The notes under the pieces are model-generated. The model searched no databases, had not been told where the DNA came from, and was given only the letters and a program-made list of their open reading frames with translations. A stretch of 64,000 bases of DNA from Lepagella muris (GTDB taxonomy: Bacteria; Bacteroidota; Bacteroidia; Bacteroidales; Muribaculaceae): positions 62,001-126,000 of the forward strand of contig NZ_SRYB01000008.1 of the NCBI RefSeq assembly GCF_004793975.1, in the 5' to 3' direction. The translations under genes and the position numbers were made by a program. Each line of letters starts with the position of its first letter. Within the stretch, counting starts at the first letter, position 1. Below, in pieces: positions 43,498 through 52,912 of this stretch.

Positions 43498-45006
43498 TCA
43501 TTTTACTTTTATTTTTTCGGGATCGGATTCACGATTCATGCGGTCAAGGGCTGTCACGACGAAGGTGGAGCCGGAAAGCTGCGAAAGATCGTCGGAGATG
43601 AGCACACTATTATATGGCGTCACCGCAATTATAGCCTGTGGGTCATCAAGATCAATCTCCTCCCCTGCGAAAAATTCATATACTACGTATCTGACAGCAT
43701 CCGTCTCTTCGGGAGTATGGTCATGATATTTCCGCTTACCAGTCCATGTCAGAAACAACCGATCGCCCCGATTCTCCACCTGAAGATCCTTCACACGCGA
43801 CGGCTTCAACGACTTGTCGCCATATTCCGGAGGCAATGCAATGGTAGACTGATATTTCATCGCAAGCGAATCCGCCACGCCCTTATAGTTACCCGTCACC
43901 CAGTAGCCATGCCACCAGACATTCCCCTTCACGTTGGGAAGCCTACGCGACAGTTTCACTTTTGTGTCAAGTTCATTCCTGTCGTTATTCCGAGGGTCAG
44001 GCGTATTCATAGTCCGCTGCACATCCTGACCTATATACACATCTACCCCGTTGGCATTATCGTTCCACCATTGGGCGAGATGACGGCTTGGCGCAGCCTT
44101 CATGTCGAGAGTCCAGTAAAGCTGCGGCGCAAGATAATCAATCCAACCATTCTTCGCCCAAAGAAGTACATCGGCATAAAGGTCGTCATAATTCTGAAGA
44201 CCGTTGCTGTTACTCCCCCGGCTATCTGTGCTCTTGTTGCGCCATATACCGAAAGGACTCACCCCGAATCTTACCCACGGCTTCTCCGATTTAATCGTGG
44301 TGTGGAGTTGCTCAATAAGAAGATCCACGTTATTACGTCGCCAGTCATTACGGTTCATTCCGTTGCCGAACTTCCTGTAGCTTGCATCGTCAGCCTGAAA
44401 TTTCTTACCATTGGCAGGATATGGATAGAAATAGTCATCAATATGAATGCCATCGACATCATACCTGTCGATGATATCCTTCACCACTTCACAGATAAAA
44501 TCACGGTTCTCCTTATATGCAGGATCAAAAAATACTTGCCCGTTAAACTTCACAAACCTATGCGGCTCTCTTTTCGACACATGGTCAGCAGGCAGGATAT
44601 CCTTTGCATTCGATGTGACGCGATACGGATTGAGCCATGCATGAAACTCCATCCCCCTCTTATGTGCCTCCTCTATTGCAAAAGCCATCGGGTCCCATTC
44701 CGGATAAGGAGCCTTACCACGTTTTCCGGTAAGCCATGCACTCCATGGCTCAAGTTCCGACCTATACACGGCATCCGCCGTGGGACGCACCTGAAAAATC
44801 ACTGCATTGCATCCGGCATCCTGAAGCTTCTGCAACTGCGACACTATATATTTCTGCGCTTCGGCAGTAGACTTACTCTGCCATTGCGTCTGCCCTATGA
44901 CGTGGAGCCACGCACCACGGAATTCCCTTTTCGGATTATCGGCAGCCGACGGCAATCCTGCCATCAACGCCACCCCTGCCAAGAAACTGATTATTCTCCT
45001 CTTCAT
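43498..45006 (-). CDS. GHL10/DUF187-type glycosyl hydrolase-like protein
   Basis: A 502-residue secreted protein with a signal peptide (GLPSAADNP at the cut). The first about 350 residues match the family-10-like GHL10 hydrolases: EFRGAWLHVIGQTQWQS, LQDAGCNAVIFQVRPTADAV, YRSELEPWSAWLTGKRG, GMEFHAWLNPYRV and DGIHIDDYFYPYP (acidic residues near the barrel mouth). A C-terminal fibronectin type III-like domain (SRVKDLQVENRGDRLFLTWT to the end) follows. Related YngK-type proteins act near the cell wall or on polysaccharide; substrate unknown. The ATG at 45006 is preferred over a GTG six bases upstream. Confidence 0.88.
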   Translation of the reverse strand: MKRRIISFLAGVALMAGLPSAADNPKREFRGAWLHVIGQTQWQSKSTAEAQKYIVSQLQKLQDAGCNAVIFQVRPTADAVYRSELEPWSAWLTGKRGKAPYPEWDPMAFAIEEAHKRGMEFHAWLNPYRVTSNAKDILPADHVSKREPHRFVKFNGQVFFDPAYKENRDFICEVVKDIIDRYDVDGIHIDDYFYPYPANGKKFQADDASYRKFGNGMNRNDWRRNNVDLLIEQLHTTIKSEKPWVRFGVSPFGIWRNKSTDSRGSNSNGLQNYDDLYADVLLWAKNGWIDYLAPQLYWTLDMKAAPSRHLAQWWNDNANGVDVYIGQDVQRTMNTPDPRNNDRNELDTKVKLSRRLPNVKGNVWWHGYWVTGNYKGVADSLAMKYQSTIALPPEYGDKSLKPSRVKDLQVENRGDRLFLTWTGKRKYHDHTPEETDAVRYVVYEFFAGEEIDLDDPQAIIAVTPYNSVLISDDLSQLSGSTFVVTALDRMNRESDPEKIKVK

Positions 45007-45028
45007 TATCACTCGGTTAATACCACTA

Positions 45029-45036
45029 CAAAATTA
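45029..45036 (-). promoter_or_regulatory. -7 promoter box of the glycosidase/TIGR02757 operon
   Basis: The reverse strand reads TAATTTTG, 23 bases upstream of the ATG at 45006. Confidence 0.65.
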
Positions 45037-45085
45037 CGGAAAAATTTTTATTTGTCTCTCCTTTTGAGAATAGAAAAATTGATTA

Positions 45086-45093
45086 TAAATTTG
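45086..45093 (+). promoter_or_regulatory. -7 promoter box of the YitT gene
   Basis: TAAATTTG matches TAnnTTTG, 91 bases before the ATG at 45185. Confidence 0.6.
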
Positions 45094-45184
45094 CACAATG
45101 AATGGCGTGGAAGGATGGAATGCCTAACCATTTGCCATCCTACTTTATAATCTATACTCTAACAACCTTAAATCATCCCCACTA

Positions 45185-46120
45185 ATGACCCGACAGAGAT
45201 ACGACACACTTATGTCAGACGTGCGCGACTACACGATGATTGTAGTCGGGCAAATATTGTATGCTATAGGCTTCTGCGTGTTTATACTCCCGCATCAGAT
45301 TGTGATCGGTGGTATGACCGGCGTCGGCACCCTCGTATATTTCGCCACAGGTGGACTAATTCCCGTAGCCGTGACAATGTATGGATGCAACATCGCGCTC
45401 CTTATAGCCGGCTTCAGGATGCTCGGAAAGACATTCCTTATACGCACTATTTTCGGTGCTACCGGAATGTCGATATTCATCGGACTTATCGAGAACTATT
45501 TCATGAACCATCCCGCACTGCTGCAACAGACCGAAATGAGCATCATACTCGGCGGAATACTCTGCGGTCTGGGCATCGGCACCATCTACGTACACAACGG
45601 CACTTCGGGAGGCTCCGACATCATAGCCGCCATGGTGACAAAGAAATCAAACGTCAGCGTCGGCAGAATCCTCATGATGGTGGATATGACAATCGTGGCT
45701 CTCACCTTCTTCCTCCCATTCAATGGCACACTTGAAGAGCGCGTGCAGGAGAGCCTGCCAAGGATAATCTACGGATGGATAACCATATTCGTCTATTCCT
45801 ATATCACCGACACCCTGCTCAACACCAACCGGCAATCAACCCAATTCGTAATATTCTCCAACAAATGGAAAGAGATAGCCGATTCAATCAACACCGATGC
45901 CCACAGAGGCGTGACAGTACTTGACGGGACGGGATGGTATACCAAAAACAATGTGAAGATCCTGCTCGTATGGTGCCGCAAGATAGAATCGGTCACTATA
46001 TTCAGGATCATAAAAAACATCGACAACAACGCATTCATAGCCCAAAGCAATGCCAACGGCGTCTATGGCAAGGGGTTTGACACTATGAAGGTAAAGGCTA
46101 TAAAGAAGCATAACGCTTGA
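45185..46120 (+). CDS. YitT family membrane protein
   Basis: A 311-residue inner-membrane protein. Five to six hydrophobic segments fill the first 200 residues (YAIGFCVFILPHQIVIGGMT, LGIGTIYVHNGTSGGSDIIA typical of YitT_membrane). A cytoplasmic DUF2179 domain follows (HRGVTVLDGTGWYTKNNVKI, VWCRKIESVTIFRIIKNID). DUF2179 is thought to bind a small ligand, and the membrane part may be a transporter; substrate unknown. Isolated gene with its own promoter and terminator. Confidence 0.9.
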   Translation: MTRQRYDTLMSDVRDYTMIVVGQILYAIGFCVFILPHQIVIGGMTGVGTLVYFATGGLIPVAVTMYGCNIALLIAGFRMLGKTFLIRTIFGATGMSIFIGLIENYFMNHPALLQQTEMSIILGGILCGLGIGTIYVHNGTSGGSDIIAAMVTKKSNVSVGRILMMVDMTIVALTFFLPFNGTLEERVQESLPRIIYGWITIFVYSYITDTLLNTNRQSTQFVIFSNKWKEIADSINTDAHRGVTVLDGTGWYTKNNVKILLVWCRKIESVTIFRIIKNIDNNAFIAQSNANGVYGKGFDTMKVKAIKKHNA

Positions 46121-46136
46121 TATGACACCCATACAG

Positions 46137-46186
46137 ATAAACAGACAGCGTGGCTGACAATCGGGTCAGCCACGCTGTCTGTTTAT
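46137..46186. terminator. Bidirectional terminator between yitT and the metal efflux operon
   Basis: A perfect 22-bp stem (46137-46158 with 46165-46186) has a 6-base loop, the strongest hairpin of the window, between convergent transcription units. Confidence 0.95.
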
Positions 46187-46208
46187 TCATCATTCAATTA
46201 CCGTGACG

Positions 46209-47393
46209 TCATTCATAATAGCTCAATCTGGCGGCGGCAAGCTGATATTCATACATGAGATCAAGATATTCCCGGTTTGCCTGAACGAAATAGTTATATT
46301 CATTCATATAGTTGAGCAGGGTGATCTGGCGCGCCACAAGAGCCTTCCGGAGGAGCTCAAGCGGAGCCATGTCAGACACTATCGGTGCATATTCCGCTAA
46401 CGACTGCTCATAATAATCAAGCTGCACGAGATCCTCCTCAAAATCCGCCTTACGCTGGCGCAACATTATCTCTGCATCAAGGAGAGCCAACTCGGCATCC
46501 ACCACAGCCGCCTTACTGGCATGTTTCCTGCTCCACGATGGAAGACTTATCCCCACGGAGAATCCGTTGAATCTTTCGCCACCTTCCGACTCATGCTCAT
46601 AGCCTACCGAGAAGCCGGGAAGCCCCGACATCTTCGCTACCTTCAGATTCTGACGCGCCACTTCCGTCTGAAGACGCGCAGCGGCATATCCGGGATCACG
46701 CTCCTCTATAAGAGACAGCGTTCCGGCAAGTTTACCCTTGTCAATGGCAGGATATTCATCCCCGGCAAGCCTCACCACCTCATCAATCGGTGCGCCACCA
46801 TTGAATGCCTGCAATCTTACCAACAGCGCATCCCTGTCACGCTCAAGCTGGTGTAGTTCCCTATGCACACCTATTCGCTCTATTACTGTCTTATTATAGT
46901 CGATACGGGTCTCCAATCCCTCCTCAGCGGCACGCTTATAGTAAGACTCCATGCTGTCGAGCCGCGCTGCATATCGGCTCTGATGGCAGATAAGCTGCTG
47001 ATTATGTATATAATCGATAAGCAATACCCGTGCGTCCCTGCGTGTGTCAAGCATGGAGGATGCTCTTAGAAACTCCAATGCCGACTCGGCTGTGTCTGCC
47101 GCCCGCTTCCTCGCAGCATAAAGTCCGGGCCAATCAAACCCTTGACTTACCGACACACCCAATTTATTACCCGCCTCAGCATTAGTGCCCCATACACGCG
47201 AGAACTCAGCCTCCGGACCGGGAAGCACATTCTCCGCACGCATCGTTTCCACTTCTGACACTCCGCGCTTAATTGCGGCTTTTGATTCAAGGTTATTGCT
47301 GACCAATATATTCAATGCGTTCTCAAAATCATTGGCATATACGCCTGTCAACGCTGTCGCCACTAAGGCAACCGTCAATAACATGCTTCTCAT
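46209..47393 (-). CDS. TolC family outer-membrane protein of metal efflux system
   Basis: A 394-residue protein with a signal peptide (GVYANDFE at the cut) and the two-repeat OEP coiled-coil layout. GVSQGFDWPGLYAARKRAAD and the later GFSVGISLPSWSRKHASKA are typical of CusC/CzcC-type channels, shorter than drug-efflux TolC. It is the last gene of the operon and overlaps the pump gene by four bases (ATGA), so translation is coupled. Confidence 0.9.
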   Translation of the reverse strand: MRSMLLTVALVATALTGVYANDFENALNILVSNNLESKAAIKRGVSEVETMRAENVLPGPEAEFSRVWGTNAEAGNKLGVSVSQGFDWPGLYAARKRAADTAESALEFLRASSMLDTRRDARVLLIDYIHNQQLICHQSRYAARLDSMESYYKRAAEEGLETRIDYNKTVIERIGVHRELHQLERDRDALLVRLQAFNGGAPIDEVVRLAGDEYPAIDKGKLAGTLSLIEERDPGYAAARLQTEVARQNLKVAKMSGLPGFSVGYEHESEGGERFNGFSVGISLPSWSRKHASKAAVVDAELALLDAEIMLRQRKADFEEDLVQLDYYEQSLAEYAPIVSDMAPLELLRKALVARQITLLNYMNEYNYFVQANREYLDLMYEYQLAAARLSYYE

Positions 47394-50300
47394 TTTTCCT
47401 TCTTTATTTCTTTTTTACTGACAATATAACATATTATCGGGACTATAAAGATATTCAACAAGGTTGAAGATAGCAAACCGCCCAATATCACGATAGCCAA
47501 AGGCGACTGTATCTCGTTGCCGGGAAGATGTCCGCCGACGGCGAGAGGTATCAATGCAAGAGCCGAACTCAACGCTGTCATAAGTATGGGGGTAAGACGG
47601 TCAGCCGAGCCATGTATGATAAGTTCGAGAAGACCTTCTCCGTCGTGACGCAGAGTCTCGTATCTCGACATGAGAAGCATGCCGTTGCGAGTGGCGATAC
47701 CCATTAGCGATATGAATCCGATTATGGCAGGGATGTTCATCTCTCCCGAGGTGAAACGCAGGATAAACACTCCGCCGATAAGGGCAAGCGGCATATTCAG
47801 CATTATGATAGCCGCACTCACCCAACTGTGGTATTGTCCGTAAAGAAGAAGGAATATGATAATAATTGAAATGACCGATACCAACGCAAGAGTGCGCGTT
47901 GCAGCCTGTTCGCTCTCAAACTGTCCGCCATAGCTGACGTGATAGCCGGCAGGGAGATCTACATTCTCCTCTATCTCCCTCTGAATATCCTCCACCACGC
48001 CACGCAAATCCCTGCCATCAACATTAGCCGACACCACAATCCTGCGGCTGACGTTCTCACGGTTGACCGCATTCGGTCCGGATGTTGACACCACATCCGC
48101 CACCGCACTAAGTGGAATCTTACCTTTCTGCGAATCGATCATGAGCGAATTTATGCTCTCTATCGTATTGCGTGCATCCGGCTCCACGCGGAGAGTGAGA
48201 TTGACAGGGAAACCATCCTCATACACCTGCGACACCACCTCGCCTGCCATCGCCACGCCGATATAATCGGCAAACTCCGACATCGGTATGCCATAGTATG
48301 CGAGCATCTCACGGCGCGGACGCACGTCAAGCTGCGGACGTTCCATAAGCTGCTCGATATTGGCATCCACCACGCCATCCACCACCTTGGTCAGCTCCTT
48401 GATCTTGTTACCCATAGAGTTGAGTACCGACAGGTCTGGACCGAAGAGTTTTATTGCAATCTGTGCCTCAGTGCCCGAAAGCATGGCATCGATACGGTGA
48501 GAGATCGGCTGACCCACCTCTATATTGGCACCCGGCAGATGCGACAATTTCTCACGAAGCTCCGCCACCATCTCTCGCCGCGACCTACCCTTGTCGAGCA
48601 CGTAGGGAGCCTCTATCTCGCTGACGTTGACTCCTAAGGAATGTTCATCAAGCTCTGCACGTCCGGTCTTGCGAGCCACGGTGCGTATCTCCGGAATACT
48701 GAGTATGATCTTCTCAGCCTCACGCCCCACCTCATCGCTACGGTCGAGCGATATGCCCGGCAATGTGCTGACGTTGATTGTAAGCGACCCTTCGTTAAAT
48801 GGGGGGAGGAAACTTCTGCCAAGCGTGAAGAACATCCCTATCGCCACGATAAAAAGCAGAGCCGTGCCGCCTATCCATATCCGGGGCTTGCTCAGCGCAT
48901 GGCGTAATCCGCGTTCGTATGCCGAAGAAAGCTTGCGGGCAAGCCACGGCTGACGGTTCAACTGCGACATTGCCTTCTTGCTGCCGAGCAGATAACTGCA
49001 CAGCACCGGGGTAACGGTCAGAGCCACTATCGTGGAAGCCACCAGCGACACGATGAAGGATATGCCCAACGGCTTTAGCATACGCCCCTCCATACCGTGG
49101 AGGAAGAACAGCGGAATGAACGATGCCATTATTATCAATGAGGAATTGAAGATAGGCATACGCACCTCCTTCGATGCCTCAAACACTATCTTCAGTACAC
49201 TCTCACCCGATTCCCGGCGTTCCCTAAGCCGCTTATACACATTCTCAACATCGACAATGGCATCATCCACAAGCGAACCGATCGCAATGGCAATGCCTCC
49301 GAGACTCATGGTGTTGATGGAGAATCCCAACAGATAGAGTATTATGAGAGTGACGAGCACAGAGAGCGGCAATGCCACGAGCGAGATCAAAGTGGTGCGC
49401 AGGTTCTGAAGGAAGAAGAATAGCACCACAATCACAAATATCGCACCCACAAACAGGGATTCCTGAAGATTGGAAATTGAATTCTGTATGAAATCCGCCT
49501 GACGGAATATGTCGGTATGCAGCGTCACTCCGGCGGGGAACGTCTTTGAGAGAGCAGCAAGTTCAGCATCTATCTTCTTGGTTAGTTCAATAGTACCGGC
49601 ACCGGGTTGCTTCGAAACAGTGAGCAACACCGCAGGCTCACTGCGCACGGATGCCACACCGAGACGTGGCTCCTCTCCACCTTCCGCAATCTCTGCCACA
49701 TCGGAAAGCAGTATTGGACTGCCACTGTCGCCACCGACCACTGTCGTTGCCAACTCATTGACGTCGGTTGTGCTGAGATCCCCCTTCACGATATACTCAT
49801 TGCCATAATCATATACCACGCCACCCGCCACGTTGCGGTTCATGCCTGACACTGACTCCCTCACCTGATTCAGAGTCACTCCATAACGCTGCATCTTAGC
49901 TGGACAGAGGCGTATCTGATACTCCTTGGCATCCCCGCCTATCACCGACACCTGCGACACTCCGCCCAGCGAAAGGATACGCGGACGCACCTGACGCTCG
50001 GCAAGCGTGCGTAATTCCCGGAGACTGATCGTAGAGTCTGCCGATGTCATGCCGATAATCATCATCTCCCCAAGTATTGAGGATTGGCTGCCCAACGTTG
50101 GGCTACCTGTGCCCGGGGGCAACGTGCCCTCTATCTCCGATAATTTTTCTGCCACTATCTGGCGTGCCAGATAAGGATCGGTGTTCCAATCAAATTCCAC
50201 CCACACCACGGAGAAACCTGTCGTGGTGGCAGAACGGACACGACGCACACCGGATGCACCGTTGACAGCAGTCTCCACAGGATACGTCACCGTGGTCTCA

Positions 50301-50482
50301 ATCTCTTCAGGCGCCATACCCGGAGCCTCGGTCATGACTGCCACCGTAGGCGCGTTAAGGTCAGGGAATATATCAACCTCCATGCGCATCATGACAATGA
50401 CACCTGCCACGAGCAACAACCCGGTCAGTACCACAACCGCAAGACGATTGTCGAGCGAACTCTTTATTATCTTATTCAGCAT
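47390..50482 (-). CDS. RND heavy-metal efflux pump, CusA/CzcA-like
   Basis: A 1030-residue inner-membrane antiporter. MEVDIFPDLNAPTVAVMTEA near the start and GGIAIAIGSLVDDAIVDVEN in TM4 (Asp406, Asp407) resemble CusA more than AcrB; the second half has the usual copy of the domain. With the His-rich adaptor it points to copper, silver, zinc or cobalt export, but the metal cannot be fixed from sequence; essential CusA methionines were not verified. It lies between the adaptor gene (18 bases upstream) and the TolC gene (4-base overlap). Confidence 0.88.
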   Translation of the reverse strand: MLNKIIKSSLDNRLAVVVLTGLLLVAGVIVMMRMEVDIFPDLNAPTVAVMTEAPGMAPEEIETTVTYPVETAVNGASGVRRVRSATTTGFSVVWVEFDWNTDPYLARQIVAEKLSEIEGTLPPGTGSPTLGSQSSILGEMMIIGMTSADSTISLRELRTLAERQVRPRILSLGGVSQVSVIGGDAKEYQIRLCPAKMQRYGVTLNQVRESVSGMNRNVAGGVVYDYGNEYIVKGDLSTTDVNELATTVVGGDSGSPILLSDVAEIAEGGEEPRLGVASVRSEPAVLLTVSKQPGAGTIELTKKIDAELAALSKTFPAGVTLHTDIFRQADFIQNSISNLQESLFVGAIFVIVVLFFFLQNLRTTLISLVALPLSVLVTLIILYLLGFSINTMSLGGIAIAIGSLVDDAIVDVENVYKRLRERRESGESVLKIVFEASKEVRMPIFNSSLIIMASFIPLFFLHGMEGRMLKPLGISFIVSLVASTIVALTVTPVLCSYLLGSKKAMSQLNRQPWLARKLSSAYERGLRHALSKPRIWIGGTALLFIVAIGMFFTLGRSFLPPFNEGSLTINVSTLPGISLDRSDEVGREAEKIILSIPEIRTVARKTGRAELDEHSLGVNVSEIEAPYVLDKGRSRREMVAELREKLSHLPGANIEVGQPISHRIDAMLSGTEAQIAIKLFGPDLSVLNSMGNKIKELTKVVDGVVDANIEQLMERPQLDVRPRREMLAYYGIPMSEFADYIGVAMAGEVVSQVYEDGFPVNLTLRVEPDARNTIESINSLMIDSQKGKIPLSAVADVVSTSGPNAVNRENVSRRIVVSANVDGRDLRGVVEDIQREIEENVDLPAGYHVSYGGQFESEQAATRTLALVSVISIIIIFLLLYGQYHSWVSAAIIMLNMPLALIGGVFILRFTSGEMNIPAIIGFISLMGIATRNGMLLMSRYETLRHDGEGLLELIIHGSADRLTPILMTALSSALALIPLAVGGHLPGNEIQSPLAIVILGGLLSSTLLNIFIVPIICYIVSKKEIKKEK

Positions 50483-50500
50483 ATCTCTCTGACTCCTCGA

Positions 50501-51712
50501 TTAATGATTATGGGAATGACCTTCGGGCACTACCGTAGACTGTTCGGCAAGACGCACAAACGAGACACCGCCAACCACTACCTTATCCCCTTCATGAAGA
50601 CCGGACAGAATCTCAGCATCGGTGCCATTCAAGGCACCCACCTCCACGTGGCGTTTCTCATATTCATTACCGCCTGTCTTCACGTATACAAACTTCTCGC
50701 CAAGCTGTTCGGACAATGCAGCCACCGGCACTGAAATCACTCCGGAACGCGACACCCCACGCAGATACACCTCTGCAGCACTCCCTGCCACGACAGGCGC
50801 ACTATTGTCAAAAGTAAAATAAACGGGTATATATCCGGGCATCTCCGTAGATGAGGATGCCGATGACGAAAGCAGTTTACCGCCATATTCCGACAGATCG
50901 ACACTCTCGCCGTTGCCACCATGAGGAGTGATTACCACTCCGCTCAACATCGGCAGAAGCGATGCATCACGCACGGGCAACAAAGCACGCAGCGTAAGGC
51001 GTCCGGATCCGGAAATGAGTGCCACCGGATCGCCGGTATTTACAAACGCACCCTCTCCCGCCACTATTCCGGTAAGCACTCCGGCACGTGGTGCGGTCAC
51101 TACGCCTGTGGCAGCCTGCGGGCTATATGATGCCTTCGCCAATTCGTATGCCGCCAACGCATCGTTATATTCCTTTTTAGTTATGAGTCCATCCTTAAGC
51201 AACGGGGTGAGACGATCAAGTTCACGCTTGGCATTATCCAACGCCGCCTTCCCGGAGGCATTGGCATCACCTCCGCTCACGCCCGATGCCTTTATGCGGG
51301 CAATCGTCTGCCCCGCCTTCACAGTGCAACCCTGTGTTATGCCAGGAGCGAGAGTCACCATTCCCGACGTGGGGGCACTCGCTGTCGCCACGTCTGATGC
51401 CGACGGCAATATTTCGGCTGCCGACCTTACAGCATCCCGAAACTCTCCCGACACAATATCCACAACTGTCACGCCGTAATGCTCGGCATCCTCCGGCTCC
51501 ATGTGTATTGCGCCGGCATCAGCATGCGTTCCCTTCTTATCCTCCGACTCATGTCCGGATTTAGAGTGCATCTCAGCTTCATTCTCATGGTCATGTCCGT
51601 CATGTGAGTCATGTGAGCCACAAGACGACAGAACGGTGGGCATCGCGAGAATCACACCGCAACACACTGCACCATAAATAAATTTTCTCAGGCGAATCTC
51701 CCTGTCAAGCAT
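50501..51712 (-). CDS. RND metal efflux periplasmic adaptor lipoprotein, His-rich
   Basis: A 403-residue CusB/CzcB-type membrane fusion protein. Lipobox LSSC gives Cys31; just after it a His/Asp/Glu-rich stretch (about 32-65: SHDSHDGHDHENEAEMHSKS) and the C-terminal EGHSHNH end are probable metal-binding tails. Lipoyl-like halves flank a helical hairpin (about 140-190), then come beta-barrel domains. It is the first gene of the adaptor-pump-channel operon. The start is set at the ATG at 51712 because a longer frame to 51766 would run through the promoter box. Confidence 0.88.
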   Translation of the reverse strand: MLDREIRLRKFIYGAVCCGVILAMPTVLSSCGSHDSHDGHDHENEAEMHSKSGHESEDKKGTHADAGAIHMEPEDAEHYGVTVVDIVSGEFRDAVRSAAEILPSASDVATASAPTSGMVTLAPGITQGCTVKAGQTIARIKASGVSGGDANASGKAALDNAKRELDRLTPLLKDGLITKKEYNDALAAYELAKASYSPQAATGVVTAPRAGVLTGIVAGEGAFVNTGDPVALISGSGRLTLRALLPVRDASLLPMLSGVVITPHGGNGESVDLSEYGGKLLSSSASSSTEMPGYIPVYFTFDNSAPVVAGSAAEVYLRGVSRSGVISVPVAALSEQLGEKFVYVKTGGNEYEKRHVEVGALNGTDAEILSGLHEGDKVVVGGVSFVRLAEQSTVVPEGHSHNH

Positions 51713-51743
51713 ATCTCTTACGTTTTTTGAGTACAATTTTCCA

Positions 51744-51751
51744 CAAAGATA
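51744..51751 (-). promoter_or_regulatory. -7 promoter box of the metal efflux operon
   Basis: The reverse strand reads TATCTTTG, 32 bases upstream of the ATG at 51712. Confidence 0.65.
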
Positions 51752-51808
51752 ATACTCCGTGCCCACATTATAAATTATATAGCAATCATTTCGACATTAC
51801 GGTAAATC

Positions 51809-51829
51809 ATTTGCAACTCAATTGCAAAT
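51809..51829. promoter_or_regulatory. Palindrome upstream of the metal efflux operon
   Basis: An 8-bp inverted repeat, ATTTGCAA and TTGCAAAT with a 5-base spacer, about 60 bases upstream of the promoter box and just after the mcrC stop. Possible activator or repressor site; no regulator gene is adjacent. Confidence 0.35.
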
Positions 51830-51865
51830 ATCATATATTTTATGGGTATAAAACTAACCTATGAC

Positions 51866-52912
51866 CTATAAACCATAACCTATGAGAGAGTCTAATTGGG
51901 CAGAGATTTTTTTGAAGTCTTGATTCAGGTCAAGGGTTTTGAACATCAGGATATTGCCATCATTAGTGACGATTTTCTCGTTGGGAAGAGTCTCCTCCTG
52001 AGTCTGCGCATAGAGTAACATTCCGTCCACGTTTCCTTCATGGCAAATATCTTCATTCATCACGTATGTGTGAATCTGATAGAGATTGGCAGAATGATAT
52101 GTAGACCTGTCGAAGTGCGTCGCAAGCGTCCGGGAGTAATACTTCGTGTCGATGATAAGGGTTCTCTCGCCAATATGCAGCAGTATGTCAGATTGCATTA
52201 TCGGCAGATGCGTGGTGTCGGATAGCTCCATGTTGATGTTCCATCCTATCTGTTTCGCCTCCGCCTTCAGAGAGGGATGATGCCTGCGGTAATAGTTGAG
52301 CACAAAATTCTGAAAGAGCAGATTCATGTGCTCGTCGGAAAATGTACGCATACTGTATTTCCCCTCCTCCGTAGTCAGCAACTGTCTGTCAAGTATGAAA
52401 TAGCAGATACTGTGTAGCATACGGTAAGTCTTGCTGTTACGGTCATAACGCAATACGTTCCAGCGAATCCTGTCGGCAGTTATCTCGTCAACATTCTCAA
52501 ACGGGAGCATTATCTTCCGTAGCAACGACTTACGCTTACTCTTCACTCCGGATTGCTTCAGCAACACACCCACCGCAGTCTTCAGAATCTGATTAAACAG
52601 ATTGTTTTCAGTAAGCACATCATACTCACATTGTAGCTTCCGGCGGCAGGCAGCAAAATTACGCATCGTGCCGTTGATGTCAAGTTTTCCGCGCAACGTG
52701 GTGAGAGAATCCTGATGCCCGACATAACTCTTATGTAACCCCTGTTTCAACTGACAAGAGATGCCCCTCGCAAGAATTTCCGCAAACAGGTCGTAGATCT
52801 CCTCAAAGTCCTCGCCGGCTACCTGCTCATAGTTATTCGCCCTAAGCTGTCGGAAAGCGTAGGTGAGCATATAGTAGACGTTTTTTATCAGAATACCCTT
52901 ATCAATAGTCAC
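51866..52912 (-). CDS. mcrC: McrC-like nuclease subunit of a type IV restriction system
   Basis: A 348-residue protein. The first about 150 residues (ILIKNVYYMLTYAFRQL, LARGISCQLKQGLHKSYV) are the McrC N-terminal region that contacts the McrB ring. The C-terminal part holds the PD-(D/E)XK nuclease core: Asp242 in MQSDILLH and Asp255-Thr-Lys257 in LIIDTKYYS. It cuts DNA when loaded by the McrB GTPase at modified sites. Its ATG overlaps the mcrB stop by four bases, so it is coupled to mcrB. Confidence 0.92.
   Translation of the reverse strand: MTIDKGILIKNVYYMLTYAFRQLRANNYEQVAGEDFEEIYDLFAEILARGISCQLKQGLHKSYVGHQDSLTTLRGKLDINGTMRNFAACRRKLQCEYDVLTENNLFNQILKTAVGVLLKQSGVKSKRKSLLRKIMLPFENVDEITADRIRWNVLRYDRNSKTYRMLHSICYFILDRQLLTTEEGKYSMRTFSDEHMNLLFQNFVLNYYRRHHPSLKAEAKQIGWNINMELSDTTHLPIMQSDILLHIGERTLIIDTKYYSRTLATHFDRSTYHSANLYQIHTYVMNEDICHEGNVDGMLLYAQTQEETLPNEKIVTNDGNILMFKTLDLNQDFKKISAQLDSLIGYGL

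Noticed and set aside
43303..45150. 615-codon open frame on the forward strand opposite the GHL10 glycosidase and TIGR02757 genes
   Set aside because: It is antisense to two genes with clear family motifs; its translation is low in recognisable pattern and it has no promoter box. It is a shadow.
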